From Maritimibacter alkaliphilus (GTDB taxonomy: Bacteria > Pseudomonadota > Alphaproteobacteria > Rhodobacterales > Rhodobacteraceae): DNA of 64,000 nucleotides. The stretch is taken from positions 372,001 through 436,000 of the forward strand of contig NZ_JAHVIT010000002.1 in the NCBI RefSeq assembly GCF_019801605.1, given 5' to 3'. This document shows positions 8,641 to 16,234 of this stretch, piece after piece. The notes beneath the pieces were generated by a model. The model ran no database searches. It was not told the DNA's origin and saw only the letters and a program-made list of their open reading frames with translations. Position 1 is the stretch's first letter. Each line of letters begins with the position of its first letter. Position numbers and translations under genes: made by a program.

Positions 8641-9375
8641 TCAGAAGGGCAGCAGCATGTCGAGCACCTGCTGGCCATATCGGGGCTGCTGCATGTCCGA
8701 GATCTGGCCGCGTCCGCCATAGGAGATTCGGGCGGAGGCGATCTTGTCGTAGGTGATCTCGTTCTGGCGCGAGATGTCCTCGGGCCGGACATAGCCGCTG
8801 ACCAGAAGCTCGCGCATCTCGAAGTTCACACGCACCTCCTGGTTGCCCTGCAGGGCGAGGACGCCATTGGGCAGGACGTCGGTGATCGTCGCCGCGACGC
8901 GCAGCGTCAGCTGTTCGTTCCGGCTGACGGAGCCGTCGCCGCTGGAGGAAGAACTCCCGTCGATGGACACCGCATCGGCCAGCGAGGCGCCTTCGGGCAG
9001 CGAGGGATCGATCCGCTGCGGGATGCCGAGAAGCTGCGGAATGCCGAGGCTTTCAGACCCTCCCCGCGAGCGCGACGTGGAGTTGGAGATCTCCGCCTGA
9101 TCGTCGATCTCGATCACCACGGTGAGGATATCGCCGCGTTTCTCGGCCCGCCTGTCGCCAAGCAGGGAGCGACGGCCTCCGGTCCAGAGCGAGGCCTGTC
9201 CCAGCGGCGGGCGGCGGTCGACCTCCTGCGGCAGGCCGGGGCTCATCATCGCGGTGTAATCGCTGCCGCCCGTGGCGGGGCTGAAGGACGGCGACTTGCC
9301 GAGATGGTCGAGGCGCGCGCCGCAGGCCGCGAGGACCAGCAGGCTCAGAATGCTCGGAAGGAGACTGCGGATCAT
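8641..9375 (-). CDS. flgH: Flagellar L-ring lipoprotein FlgH
   Basis: FlgH builds the L-ring in the outer membrane. The 244-residue product starts with a lipoprotein signal ending LVLAAC, with the lipid-bearing Cys at residue 18. Family landmarks follow: the segment SLWTGGRRSLLGDRRAEKRGDILTV, the Ser/Gly-rich loop in the middle, and a C-terminus with GYVRPEDISRQNEI and the YGGRGQISDMQQPRYGQQ block. The usual P-ring partner FlgI is not in the window. It lies between flgA and fliL in the same operon. Confidence 0.96.
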   Translation of the reverse strand: MIRSLLPSILSLLVLAACGARLDHLGKSPSFSPATGGSDYTAMMSPGLPQEVDRRPPLGQASLWTGGRRSLLGDRRAEKRGDILTVVIEIDDQAEISNSTSRSRGGSESLGIPQLLGIPQRIDPSLPEGASLADAVSIDGSSSSSGDGSVSRNEQLTLRVAATITDVLPNGVLALQGNQEVRVNFEMRELLVSGYVRPEDISRQNEITYDKIASARISYGGRGQISDMQQPRYGQQVLDMLLPF

Positions 9376-9383
9376 GTAAACAC

Positions 9384-9803
9384 CTAGGGGCTGACGCGGA
9401 CGGAGCCGTCTTCCTGCACCTGTCCGGTCAGGGTGGCGCGGGAGGTGAGGTTCATGACCCGGAGCCGCTCGCCGAGGCCCGCCCGCTCCAGCGCGCGGCC
9501 CTCCGCGAGGATCACGAGCCCGGCGTGGGCGTAGACGAGGCGCACGATCTGGTTCCGCTCGACGAGGGCAGGGGGACCGAGGTCGGCGCGGTGCACCGGC
9601 CGCCCCGCATAGAGCGCGACGCGGGTCTCGAGACCGACCACCTCGGACAGGGTCGCGTAAGTCCCCGGTGTCTCCGCCGGATGCAGGGTGACATCGGCGC
9701 GGGTCAGGATCTCCTGCGGCCGGATCGTGCGGGTGGCGACGACGGTTTCGGCCCGGGCCGGTGGCGCGAGGAGGAGAAGGGCGAGAGCCAGGACAGGGAC
9801 CAT
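9384..9803 (-). CDS. flgA: P-ring assembly chaperone FlgA (short form)
   Basis: FlgA is the periplasmic chaperone needed to assemble the P-ring around the rod. This is the short 139-residue form: a signal peptide to about residue 18 (LLLAPPARA), then a SAF-type domain with RTIRPQEILTRADV, the NQIVRLVYAHAGLVILAEGRAL segment, and a C-terminal VRVMNL-type and GQVQEDGSVRV ending. Its ATG shares one base with the flgG stop (TGATG), indicating coupled translation. Confidence 0.92.
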   Translation of the reverse strand: MVPVLALALLLLAPPARAETVVATRTIRPQEILTRADVTLHPAETPGTYATLSEVVGLETRVALYAGRPVHRADLGPPALVERNQIVRLVYAHAGLVILAEGRALERAGLGERLRVMNLTSRATLTGQVQEDGSVRVSP

Positions 9804-10588
9804 CAGCGCACCTGTGTCGTCGCGCCGAGCATCTGGTCCGCGGCGGAGATGACCTTGGAGTTCAGCTCGTATCCGCGCTGTGCCTCGATCAGGTCGGTGA
9901 TCTCACGTACCGGATCGACGGAGCTTTCCTCGAGATAGCCCTGCCGGAGCGTGCCGAGCCCGTCCTCGCCCGGGGTGCCGGCGTTGGGCGGGCCCGAGGC
10001 CTCGGTCTCAAGGAAGAGATTGGAGCCGATCGCCTCCAGCCCCTTGGGGTTCGTGAAGCCGGTGAGGGTGAATTGCCCCAGAAGCTGTGCCTGCACCTGA
10101 TCGTTGAAATAGGCATAGACCTCGCCGTCGGGGTTGATCGAGATCTTGCGGGCATCCTCGGGGATGGTGATGTCCGGCGCGACGGGATAGCCGTCAGAGG
10201 TGACGATGAGCCCGTCGCCGGTGCGCTTCAGCCCGCCGTCGCGGGTGTAGGCGGCGACACCGGAGGGCAGCGTGACCTCGAGATATCCGCGCCCCTCGAT
10301 CGCCACGTCGAGATCCCCGCCGGTGGCCTCCGGTGCGCCCTGCGCCAGCATCATCGACACCGCCGCGGGCCGCACGCCCAGGCCAAGCTGAATTCCGGTG
10401 GGCAGCACGGTGCCATCGGAGGCGTTGATCGTGCCGGCGCGGGCCATCTGCTGGTAATGCAGGTCGGCAAACTCGGCCCGGCGGGCGTTGTAGCCGGTCG
10501 TCGACATGTTCGCGAGGTTCTGCGAGACGGTCTCGACCCGCATCTGCTGGGCGGCCATGCCCGAGGCGGCGATGAAGAGGGCGCGCAT
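9803..10588 (-). CDS. flgG: Distal rod protein FlgG
   Basis: FlgG forms the distal rod. The 261-residue length is typical. The N-terminus carries the rod/hook signature with NLANMSTTGYNARRAEF. The internal stretch SDGYPVAPDITIP and the C-terminus with YLEESSVDPVREITDLIEAQRGYELNSK identify FlgG rather than FlgF. The start codon has AGGAG seven bases upstream. A 65-base gap separates it from flgF. Confidence 0.97.
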   Translation of the reverse strand: MRALFIAASGMAAQQMRVETVSQNLANMSTTGYNARRAEFADLHYQQMARAGTINASDGTVLPTGIQLGLGVRPAAVSMMLAQGAPEATGGDLDVAIEGRGYLEVTLPSGVAAYTRDGGLKRTGDGLIVTSDGYPVAPDITIPEDARKISINPDGEVYAYFNDQVQAQLLGQFTLTGFTNPKGLEAIGSNLFLETEASGPPNAGTPGEDGLGTLRQGYLEESSVDPVREITDLIEAQRGYELNSKVISAADQMLGATTQVR

Positions 10589-10653
10589 TCTGATCTCCTT
10601 TCAGGGGTGCCGGCTGGCGGGCCTTGCCGGGGGCCGGGTGCTCGGCTGTCGGG

Positions 10654-11367
10654 CTACTTGATGAAGGTTTTCATGGCGGTGCGGACGCGCTCATCCTCGG
10701 CATCGAGGAAGCTCTGCCCCAGTTCATAGGCGCGCTGCACCTCGATCATCCGCGCGATCTGGCTGACGGGATCGACGTTGGAGGTCTCGAGAAACCCCTG
10801 CACGACGCGCGGGATCTCGACCGGCTGAAAGCCCCCCTCGGCCCGGAAGCGCACGCCATCCTCGCGGATGAGGCCCTCGGGATCGACGGGTTCGACCACG
10901 GCCAGCTGCGCAAGCGGCTGGCCGCCCGCGCTGAGCGTGCCATCTGCCGCAAGCGCGAGGTCGCCGGCATCGGGGGGCACGAAGACCGGGGCACCGCCGA
11001 GGTCGAGCACGGGGTAGCCGTCGTTGGTCACGAGGTCCCCGGTCGCGGAGGGCGAGAAGGCCCCGGCGCGGGTGAGCCGTTCCCCCTGCGGGGTCTGGAT
11101 CAGGAAGAAGCCGTCCCCCTCGACCGCGAAGTCGTAGGGGGCCCGCGTCATCGTCAGGGCGCCCTGCACCTCCGAGGTGCGCCGCACGTTCGCGGTGGCC
11201 ATCGAGACGGAGGGCCCCCCGTCGATCGCAAGGACGTATTCGGAGAAGACGAGGCCTTCCTGCCGGTAGCCGGTGGTGGCGGCATTGGCGATGTTGTTGG
11301 CCACGATCTGCATCTCGTGGATCAGGCCGAGCTGGCGGGTGAGCGTCGTATAGGCGGTGTTGTCCAT
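10654..11367 (-). CDS. flgF: Proximal rod protein FlgF
   Basis: FlgF is a rod protein joining proximal and distal rod. It has 237 residues. The N-terminal motif NIANAATTGYRQEG and the C-terminal FLETSNVDPVSQIARMIEVQRAYELGQ show the rod family. The shorter middle and the order next to flgG support FlgF. A GGAGG ribosome site precedes the ATG. fliQ is just upstream in the same operon. Confidence 0.95.
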   Translation of the reverse strand: MDNTAYTTLTRQLGLIHEMQIVANNIANAATTGYRQEGLVFSEYVLAIDGGPSVSMATANVRRTSEVQGALTMTRAPYDFAVEGDGFFLIQTPQGERLTRAGAFSPSATGDLVTNDGYPVLDLGGAPVFVPPDAGDLALAADGTLSAGGQPLAQLAVVEPVDPEGLIREDGVRFRAEGGFQPVEIPRVVQGFLETSNVDPVSQIARMIEVQRAYELGQSFLDAEDERVRTAMKTFIK

Positions 11368-11378
11368 GGGGGCCTCCG

Positions 11379-11645
11379 TCAGAACCCGGCGATCATCGGG
11401 ATGATCCGGGTCTGGAAATAGGACACGAGCGTCTGGGTCATGAAGCCCATCGAGAGCCAGTAGATCACCACGATCGCCATGAGCTTCGGCACGAAGGTCA
11501 GCGTCATCTCCTGGATCGAGGTCAGGGCCTGGAAGAGCCCCACCACCAGCCCGGCCACGAGGGCGACCGAGAGGATCGGGACCGAGGTGATCACCGCAAC
11601 CCAGAGACCCTGCCGCAGGACGTCGAAGAACTGGCCCTCATCCAT
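11379..11645 (-). CDS. fliQ: Flagellar export protein FliQ
   Basis: FliQ (88 residues) is the small two-helix gate subunit of the FliPQR channel. The two hydrophobic helices are at about 14-38 (VAVITSVPILSVALVAGLVVGLFQ) and 50-75, joined by the conserved ALTSIQEMTLTFVPKL loop. Finding fliQ between rod genes fliE and flgF, separate from fliR, is a Rhodobacterales-type order. The ribosome site is weak, but the start fits the family. Confidence 0.95.
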   Translation of the reverse strand: MDEGQFFDVLRQGLWVAVITSVPILSVALVAGLVVGLFQALTSIQEMTLTFVPKLMAIVVIYWLSMGFMTQTLVSYFQTRIIPMIAGF

Positions 11646-11664
11646 CGCTCAGACCATCCATCGT

Positions 11665-11955
11665 TCAGACCGGCATCCGCAGGATTTCCTGGTAGGCTTC
11701 GACCACCTTGTCGCGGACGGTGACCACCGTTTCCACCGCCAGTTCGGCCTGCGAGAGGGCCTGCACGAGGGCGTGGGGGTCGACCGACCCGGTCATCGCC
11801 GCGCGGGCCATGTCCTCCCCCTCCTGCAGGGTGGTGGCAAAATCGCGGCCAAGGTCGCGCAGCGCGTCGCCGGCGGTGCGGCCGCCGGGGATCGGTTCGG
11901 TGGCGGGGCGGGCGGCTTGGTATTTCTGGGCCGCGGTGAGGGCGCGTATATCCAT
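11665..11955 (-). CDS. fliE: Flagellar rod adaptor FliE
   Basis: FliE (96 residues) links the MS-ring to the proximal rod and is the first rod substrate exported. The C-terminal half is recognisable: DPHALVQALSQAELAVETVVTVRDKVVEAYQEILRMPV, split here only for description. It lies between flgC and fliQ, as in many gene orders where fliE follows flgBC. Confidence 0.94.
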   Translation of the reverse strand: MDIRALTAAQKYQAARPATEPIPGGRTAGDALRDLGRDFATTLQEGEDMARAAMTGSVDPHALVQALSQAELAVETVVTVRDKVVEAYQEILRMPV

Positions 11956-11967
11956 TCTGGACCTCCG

Positions 11968-12360
11968 TTACTTGCGCAGCAGGTCGAGCAGGGCCGAGGA
12001 CATCTGCCGGGCCTGGTCGAACATCTTGAGGTTGGCCTCGTAGCTTCGCTGCGCTTCGCGCGCGTCCGCGATCTCGATCACGAGGGCCACGTTCGAGCCC
12101 TCGTACCGCCCCGAGGCATCGGCGAGCGGGTGTGACGGATCGTAGATCACCGCCAGGTCGGAGGGGTCCAGTTTCACCGGCCCGGTCCGTACCTCCCCCT
12201 CGCCGCCTCCGACGCCGGTGCCGCTTTCGAACGGCACCGTCTTGCGCCGGTATCCCGGTGTATCGACGTTGGCGATATTCTCCGACACGAAGCGCAGCCT
12301 CTGCGCCTGGGCTTTCAGCCCGCTGGCCGATACCGACAGGGAATTTGCAAAATCTGACAT
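11968..12360 (-). CDS. flgC: Proximal rod protein FlgC
   Basis: FlgC (130 residues) is a proximal rod subunit. The N-terminal rod signature is NIANVDTPGYRRKTVPF, and the C-terminus has YEGSNVALVIEIADAREAQRSYEANLKMF. The glycine-rich insertion TGVGGGEGEVRTG is modest. It begins eight bases after the flgB stop. Confidence 0.96.
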   Translation of the reverse strand: MSDFANSLSVSASGLKAQAQRLRFVSENIANVDTPGYRRKTVPFESGTGVGGGEGEVRTGPVKLDPSDLAVIYDPSHPLADASGRYEGSNVALVIEIADAREAQRSYEANLKMFDQARQMSSALLDLLRK

Positions 12361-12368
12361 GAGCCCCC

Positions 12369-12755
12369 CTAGCCGCGACCGAGGCTGGTGCGCAGGATCG
12401 AGAGGCCGTTGCGGTAGATCGCGAGCGCGCGGTCATGTTGACGGCGCACCTCGACCGCCCTGAGCATCTCTTCCTCGAGGCCGACGGAGTTTCCATTGGG
12501 ACTGTTGGCCACGTGCTCCTCTCGCACGCGGGCCGTGGAGATGCGGCCATCCGGCGCATCGAGATGTCGCGGTCGCGTCGCGCGGAGAACGGACAGACCC
12601 TCCCCCCGCACGATGTCCGCGAAGGGCGAGATATCCCGGGCCTTGTAGCCCGGCGTATCTGCATTCGCGATGTTCTGCGCAATGACGCCCTGACGCTGCC
12701 CGGCGTGGGCGGCCATGGCGGAGGACAAGCGGAACATGTCGAGGTCTTGGAACAT
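12369..12755 (-). CDS. flgB: Proximal rod protein FlgB
   Basis: FlgB (128 residues from the chosen start) is a proximal rod subunit and heads the nine-gene minus-strand flagellar operon. The signature NIANADTPGYKARD is present. An upstream in-frame ATG at 12782 would add nine residues. The ATG at 12755 is preferred because GAGGGAG lies at good spacing before it and the family normally begins MF. The 86 bases to the divergent fliI start hold the promoter region. Confidence 0.94.
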   Translation of the reverse strand: MFQDLDMFRLSSAMAAHAGQRQGVIAQNIANADTPGYKARDISPFADIVRGEGLSVLRATRPRHLDAPDGRISTARVREEHVANSPNGNSVGLEEEMLRAVEVRRQHDRALAIYRNGLSILRTSLGRG

Positions 12756-12778
12756 CGGGGCTTCTCCCTCGATTGGCT

Positions 12779-12793
12779 TCAATCAAGGCTTAA
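12779..12793. promoter_or_regulatory. CtrA-like site between flgB and fliI
   Basis: The sequence TCAA-N7-TTAA matches the alphaproteobacterial CtrA consensus TTAA-N7-TTAA with one mismatch. It lies in the divergent flgB/fliI intergenic region. CtrA controls motility genes in several Rhodobacteraceae. The match is short and is a candidate only. Confidence 0.35.
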
Positions 12794-12841
12794 CGCTGAT
12801 TCCTTTAGAAATGGTTGGGACCAGATGAAGGGAGCGACCGC

Positions 12842-14308
12842 ATGCGCCATACGTCACTGGACGGCCTTCGGGCCGCGCTTGGCCGCGTGAAGCCGGTGCA
12901 TGCCGTCGGGCGGCTCTCCGCCGTGGCCGGCGGGGTGTTGCACGTCACGGGCCTGCATCGGCAGGCGCGCATGGGGGACCTGCTGCGCCTCTGCCGGCAG
13001 GACGGCAGCACCCTCGGCGGGGAGGTCCTGCAGCTCGGACGCGACTCGCTGGCGATGATGCCCGATGCACCGCCGGACGGTGTCTCCCTGGGGGACCGTG
13101 TCGTCCTTCTGGGCCCGGTCGGCATTGCCCCGGATCGAAGCTGGGTCGGGCGGGTGATCGATCCTTACGGCGCGCCGCTGGATGGCGATGGCCTGCTGCC
13201 CGGCGGCGAAGACCGGCCGCTAAGGGCGTCGCCCCCCGCGCCTGCAACGCGGCGCGGGCTGGGGCCGCGGCTGGAAACCGGCATGGCCGTCTTCAACACC
13301 CTGCTGCCGATCGTCGAGGGGCAGCGGATTGGGCTCTTCGCGGGCTCCGGCGTGGGAAAATCCAGTCTGCTCGCCCACTTGGCCTGTCACCTCGACGCGG
13401 ATCTTGTCGTGATCGCGCTCATCGGCGAACGCGGGCGCGAGCTGCGTGAGTTCGTCGAGGAGGTTCTGGGGGCGGAGGGCATGGCGCGCTCCATCATCGT
13501 GGCCGCGACCTCCGACCGTTCGCCGCTGGTCCGGCGGCGCTGCGCTTGGACGGCGATGGCCGTGGCGGAGCATTTTCGCGATCAGGGAGCCCGGGTCCTG
13601 CTGCTCGCCGATTCCATCACCCGCTTTGCCGAAGCGCACCGCGAGGTGGCCGCGGCCTCGGGCGAATTGCCGGCGCTGCGGGGCTATCCGCCCTCGACCG
13701 CACACGTGATCATGGAGCTGTGCGAACGCGCGGGCCCCGGCGCCGATGGCGCGGGGACCATCACGGGCATCTTCTCGGTGCTGGTGGCGGGCTCCGACAT
13801 GGAGGAACCCGTCGCTGATATTCTGCGCGGGGTGCTGGATGGCCACGTGGTGTTGGACCGGCGCATTGCCGAAAGGGGGCGGTTTCCGGCGATCGACCTG
13901 CTGCGCTCGGTCTCACGCAGCTTGCCCGGCGCGGCGACGGAGGATGAGAACGCGCTGATCGCCGAGGCGCGGCAGCTGATGGGCAGCTATCAGCAGTCCG
14001 AGATGATGATCCGCGCGGGTCTCTACACCGAAGGCAGCGATCCGGCACTGGACGCCGCCGTCCGGGCCTGGCCCGAACTGGATGCCTTCGTGGCGGAAAC
14101 CGCGCCGCAAGGGGTGGCGCATAGCTTTGATCGCTTGCGGCTGATTCTGCGCCGCGCGCGGGCCGTACAACCGCCTGTGTCGCGGGGCGGGGGGCAGGCC
14201 GCGCGCCTGCGCGCCGGTGGCGGACGGATTGCCTCGTCGCACGCGGGGCGCGCGATGGCGGGCCCGCCGTCCGATGGTCCGCCCTCCGATGGATCGCGCA
14301 CCGCGTAA
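12842..14308 (+). CDS. fliI: Flagellar export ATPase FliI
   Basis: FliI is the hexameric ATPase of the flagellar type III exporter. The start is the ATG at 12842 with GAAGGGAG upstream; the open frame extends a little further left from a TTG. The 488-residue product has a beta-barrel N-domain (1-95), Walker A GSGVGKSS near 168, the IGERGRELREF segment, Walker B in LLLADSITRFAEAHRE near 255, and the GYPPST region. Residues beyond about 440 form an unusual Gly/Arg/Pro-rich tail (ending GPPSDGPPSDGSRTA). FliI normally ends near 440-450. fliH is not adjacent. Confidence 0.95.
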   Translation: MRHTSLDGLRAALGRVKPVHAVGRLSAVAGGVLHVTGLHRQARMGDLLRLCRQDGSTLGGEVLQLGRDSLAMMPDAPPDGVSLGDRVVLLGPVGIAPDRSWVGRVIDPYGAPLDGDGLLPGGEDRPLRASPPAPATRRGLGPRLETGMAVFNTLLPIVEGQRIGLFAGSGVGKSSLLAHLACHLDADLVVIALIGERGRELREFVEEVLGAEGMARSIIVAATSDRSPLVRRRCAWTAMAVAEHFRDQGARVLLLADSITRFAEAHREVAAASGELPALRGYPPSTAHVIMELCERAGPGADGAGTITGIFSVLVAGSDMEEPVADILRGVLDGHVVLDRRIAERGRFPAIDLLRSVSRSLPGAATEDENALIAEARQLMGSYQQSEMMIRAGLYTEGSDPALDAAVRAWPELDAFVAETAPQGVAHSFDRLRLILRRARAVQPPVSRGGGQAARLRAGGGRIASSHAGRAMAGPPSDGPPSDGSRTA

Positions 14309-14568
14309 CTGCCGCAGCGCCCTGCGTCGCAGCCGCCGCCCGAACGGTCAGGTTGGTTCGCTGCCTTTGACGATCTTCTCTGTGCCCGGACACCTGTTTC
14401 GGTGGGATTTTCCGGTGGCAGCCGCCGACCGACACGGTGAGCGATGAAACGGCGGCAGAGCATTGGCCGGAAAGACTGAGCGTCTCCTATGTCGACGTTG
14501 GGGGTCTCGAAACGCCTTGCGGAGCCTCTTGCTGAGGGTGAGCTGGCGAAGTGCTGGGCCAGCAGGGA
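14309..14568. other. Gene-free gap between convergent fliI and the DUF1217 gene
   Basis: These 260 bases lie between convergent genes. I see no convincing coding frame, strong hairpin with a T-run, or repeat. Its composition is like the neighbouring genes. Confidence 0.6.
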
Positions 14569-15381
14569 TCAGCGCCGGAAAAACTTGGCGAAGGCAACGC
14601 TGTTCTCCAGCAGGCTGACCGCGATCGATGCGGTCGATTGCGTCGCGATGTCCGAGACTTGCGCGCGCGCGAGGTAGCGTTGAACGACGGCGTCGCGCGC
14701 ATCCTTATCCGCGAATTGGGCGAACCCGCTCCCCCCCAGCTGGCGCGCCGCGCGATCCTTGAAGTCTTCCAACTGCCGGTCGATGTCGAGCTTGCCAATG
14801 CTCTCCGGCAATCCCAGGGCGGTCTCCATCACCTTGCGGAGCGGCGCATTTCCCATGAGCCGGAACCACTTCGTGTCATCCGCGCCCGAGGCGGCGGCAA
14901 ACTCCTCCAGCATGCGGTCGGCATTCAGGGCAAAGCGCATCGTTTGATCCTGTTCACCGATGGCGACCTCGAACTGCTGCCGGCGAAATCGGTCAACGAT
15001 TTTCTCCGGGAAGTCGGACAGCTTGGTGTTCGGGGTGCCAAGTTCGAAACCGAAGGCCTTGGCGAATTGCTTGTAGCGGTCATCCGCGAGCTTGTTCGCC
15101 AGGGACTCCTGGTTGATGACCCCGCCCTCGAGGATCTTCTGGAGGAAGGCCTTGCTGTTGATATCATCCTCCAGCCCGTAGGCACCAAGGGCCACCCGCA
15201 AGAGGCGTCGGTCGGCGACCAACTCCTCGGCCGTATTGATTTCGCCAATCTTCTCCGCGAAGTAATCGGTGTCACGGGTAATCGCCGGAGAGGCGTTGAA
15301 GGACCGCGTTTGCAGTTCGTAAGTGCGTGACAGGACGGCCCAGCCGGCCAATCCTCCCATGGGCAGGATGGGTTGAAACAT
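14569..15381 (-). CDS. DUF1217 family flagellar-cluster protein
   Basis: This 270-residue, mostly helical protein belongs by appearance to the DUF1217 family, found beside flagellar genes in Rhodobacterales and rhizobia; its role is not established. The longer frame opens at 15447, but the ATG at 15381 is chosen. It has AGGAGG upstream and shares one base with the flbT stop (TGATG). The start reads MFQPILPMGG. Repeated blocks with FFAEKIG-, FPEKIVDRF- and FADKDARDAVVQRYL-type helices are visible. No signal peptide is seen. It ends the flagellin-flaF-flbT transcription run. Confidence 0.85.
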   Translation of the reverse strand: MFQPILPMGGLAGWAVLSRTYELQTRSFNASPAITRDTDYFAEKIGEINTAEELVADRRLLRVALGAYGLEDDINSKAFLQKILEGGVINQESLANKLADDRYKQFAKAFGFELGTPNTKLSDFPEKIVDRFRRQQFEVAIGEQDQTMRFALNADRMLEEFAAASGADDTKWFRLMGNAPLRKVMETALGLPESIGKLDIDRQLEDFKDRAARQLGGSGFAQFADKDARDAVVQRYLARAQVSDIATQSTASIAVSLLENSVAFAKFFRR

Positions 15382-15785
15382 CACGACAACCTCCTGTTCA
15401 GCAGGCGATCCTCTCGTGGGAGGAGCGCGCGCAGGGATTTGAGGCACTGGTAATATTGGTCCTCGATCACGGCCTCCGTGGCGGCGGCGAGGAGATGCCG
15501 GCTGTCCGGATCCGTGAGGATCTGGCTCAGCTCCTCGATCCGACGCAACAGCTGCAAGCGCACCTCGGCAGGGTCGGCATCACCGGTCAACACCAACTGT
15601 GCCGCATAGCAGACACGCCGCACTGGGGTCGTCGCCTCTTCCGGATGGATCGCGTCCCGCAGCCTCAGGATGTGGGCATTCGGCGTCACGATGGACAGGC
15701 GCGACCGCCTGTCGCCATTCTCGATCACGGCGCCGTTGATCAAGACCCGCTCCTTCGGGCTGAGCTTGAGGACGAGGCCGGTCAC
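15381..15785 (-). CDS. flbT: Flagellin synthesis repressor FlbT
   Basis: FlbT binds flagellin mRNA and limits its translation until the hook is complete (known in Caulobacter). The 134-residue product has the family pattern: a short beta N-terminus with LKLSPKERVLINGAVIENGD, then IVTPNAHILR, then a helical C-terminus ending in ALLPREDRLL. It overlaps flaF by four bases and abuts the DUF1217 gene. The flagellin-flaF-flbT order is the standard alphaproteobacterial one. Confidence 0.94.
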   Translation of the reverse strand: MTGLVLKLSPKERVLINGAVIENGDRRSRLSIVTPNAHILRLRDAIHPEEATTPVRRVCYAAQLVLTGDADPAEVRLQLLRRIEELSQILTDPDSRHLLAAATEAVIEDQYYQCLKSLRALLPREDRLLNRRLS

Positions 15786-16159
15786 TTGGCGCCCCCCTCT
15801 TGCCGGAGCCCGCGCATGATCGCGGTGTTCACTTCGATCAGGGGGGCGACCGATGCCTCGCGCTTGAGAACTTTCGATGTATGAAGCCGCGTGAACTCGG
15901 ACAGGTAGAAGATGCGCCCGCGCAACTCGTCCGGCAGGGCGTTGAGATCGTCGGCGACGTCGGCGGCCAGCAGCGTCCAGAGCTGTCGATTGTCGTGGAG
16001 CGCCTTGGTCAGTGCGGGGAAATCCTGTTTGGCACTGCGAGCGGCGGTGATCAGCTGACGCGTGATCCGGGCGAATACCTCGTATTCGGTACCGCGTGCG
16101 GTGCGGGTCGGCGCCGTGGTCTGGGCATATGCGCGTAACGCCTGAGCATGGGGGGTCAC
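15782..16159 (-). CDS. flaF: Flagellar biosynthesis regulator FlaF
   Basis: FlaF (125 residues) acts with FlbT as a regulator/secretion chaperone for flagellin in alphaproteobacteria. The N-terminus has the family tyrosine/arginine pattern (QALRAYAQTTAPTRTARGTEYEVFARITRQL), and the middle has a WTLLAADVADDLNALPDELRGRIFYLSEFTR segment. Both pieces are typical. It follows flagellin and its terminator and overlaps flbT. Confidence 0.94.
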   Translation of the reverse strand: MTPHAQALRAYAQTTAPTRTARGTEYEVFARITRQLITAARSAKQDFPALTKALHDNRQLWTLLAADVADDLNALPDELRGRIFYLSEFTRLHTSKVLKREASVAPLIEVNTAIMRGLRQEGGAK

Positions 16160-16199
16160 GTCACGTCCTTCCCTATTGCGAAGGGTTAAGGGAATGGAA

Positions 16200-16227
16200 C
16201 TCGGGGGCGCCGGGAGGCGCCCCCGAG
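16200..16227 (-). terminator. Strong hairpin just after flagellin
   Basis: A perfect 12-bp stem (CTCGGGGGCGCC / GGCGCCCCCGAG) with a GGGA loop begins seven bases beyond the flagellin stop. It is followed by a mixed pyrimidine stretch without a clean T-run. It may stop most transcripts or protect the 3' end of the abundant flagellin mRNA while some readthrough reaches flaF-flbT. Confidence 0.75.
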
Positions 16228-16234
16228 GTTACCG

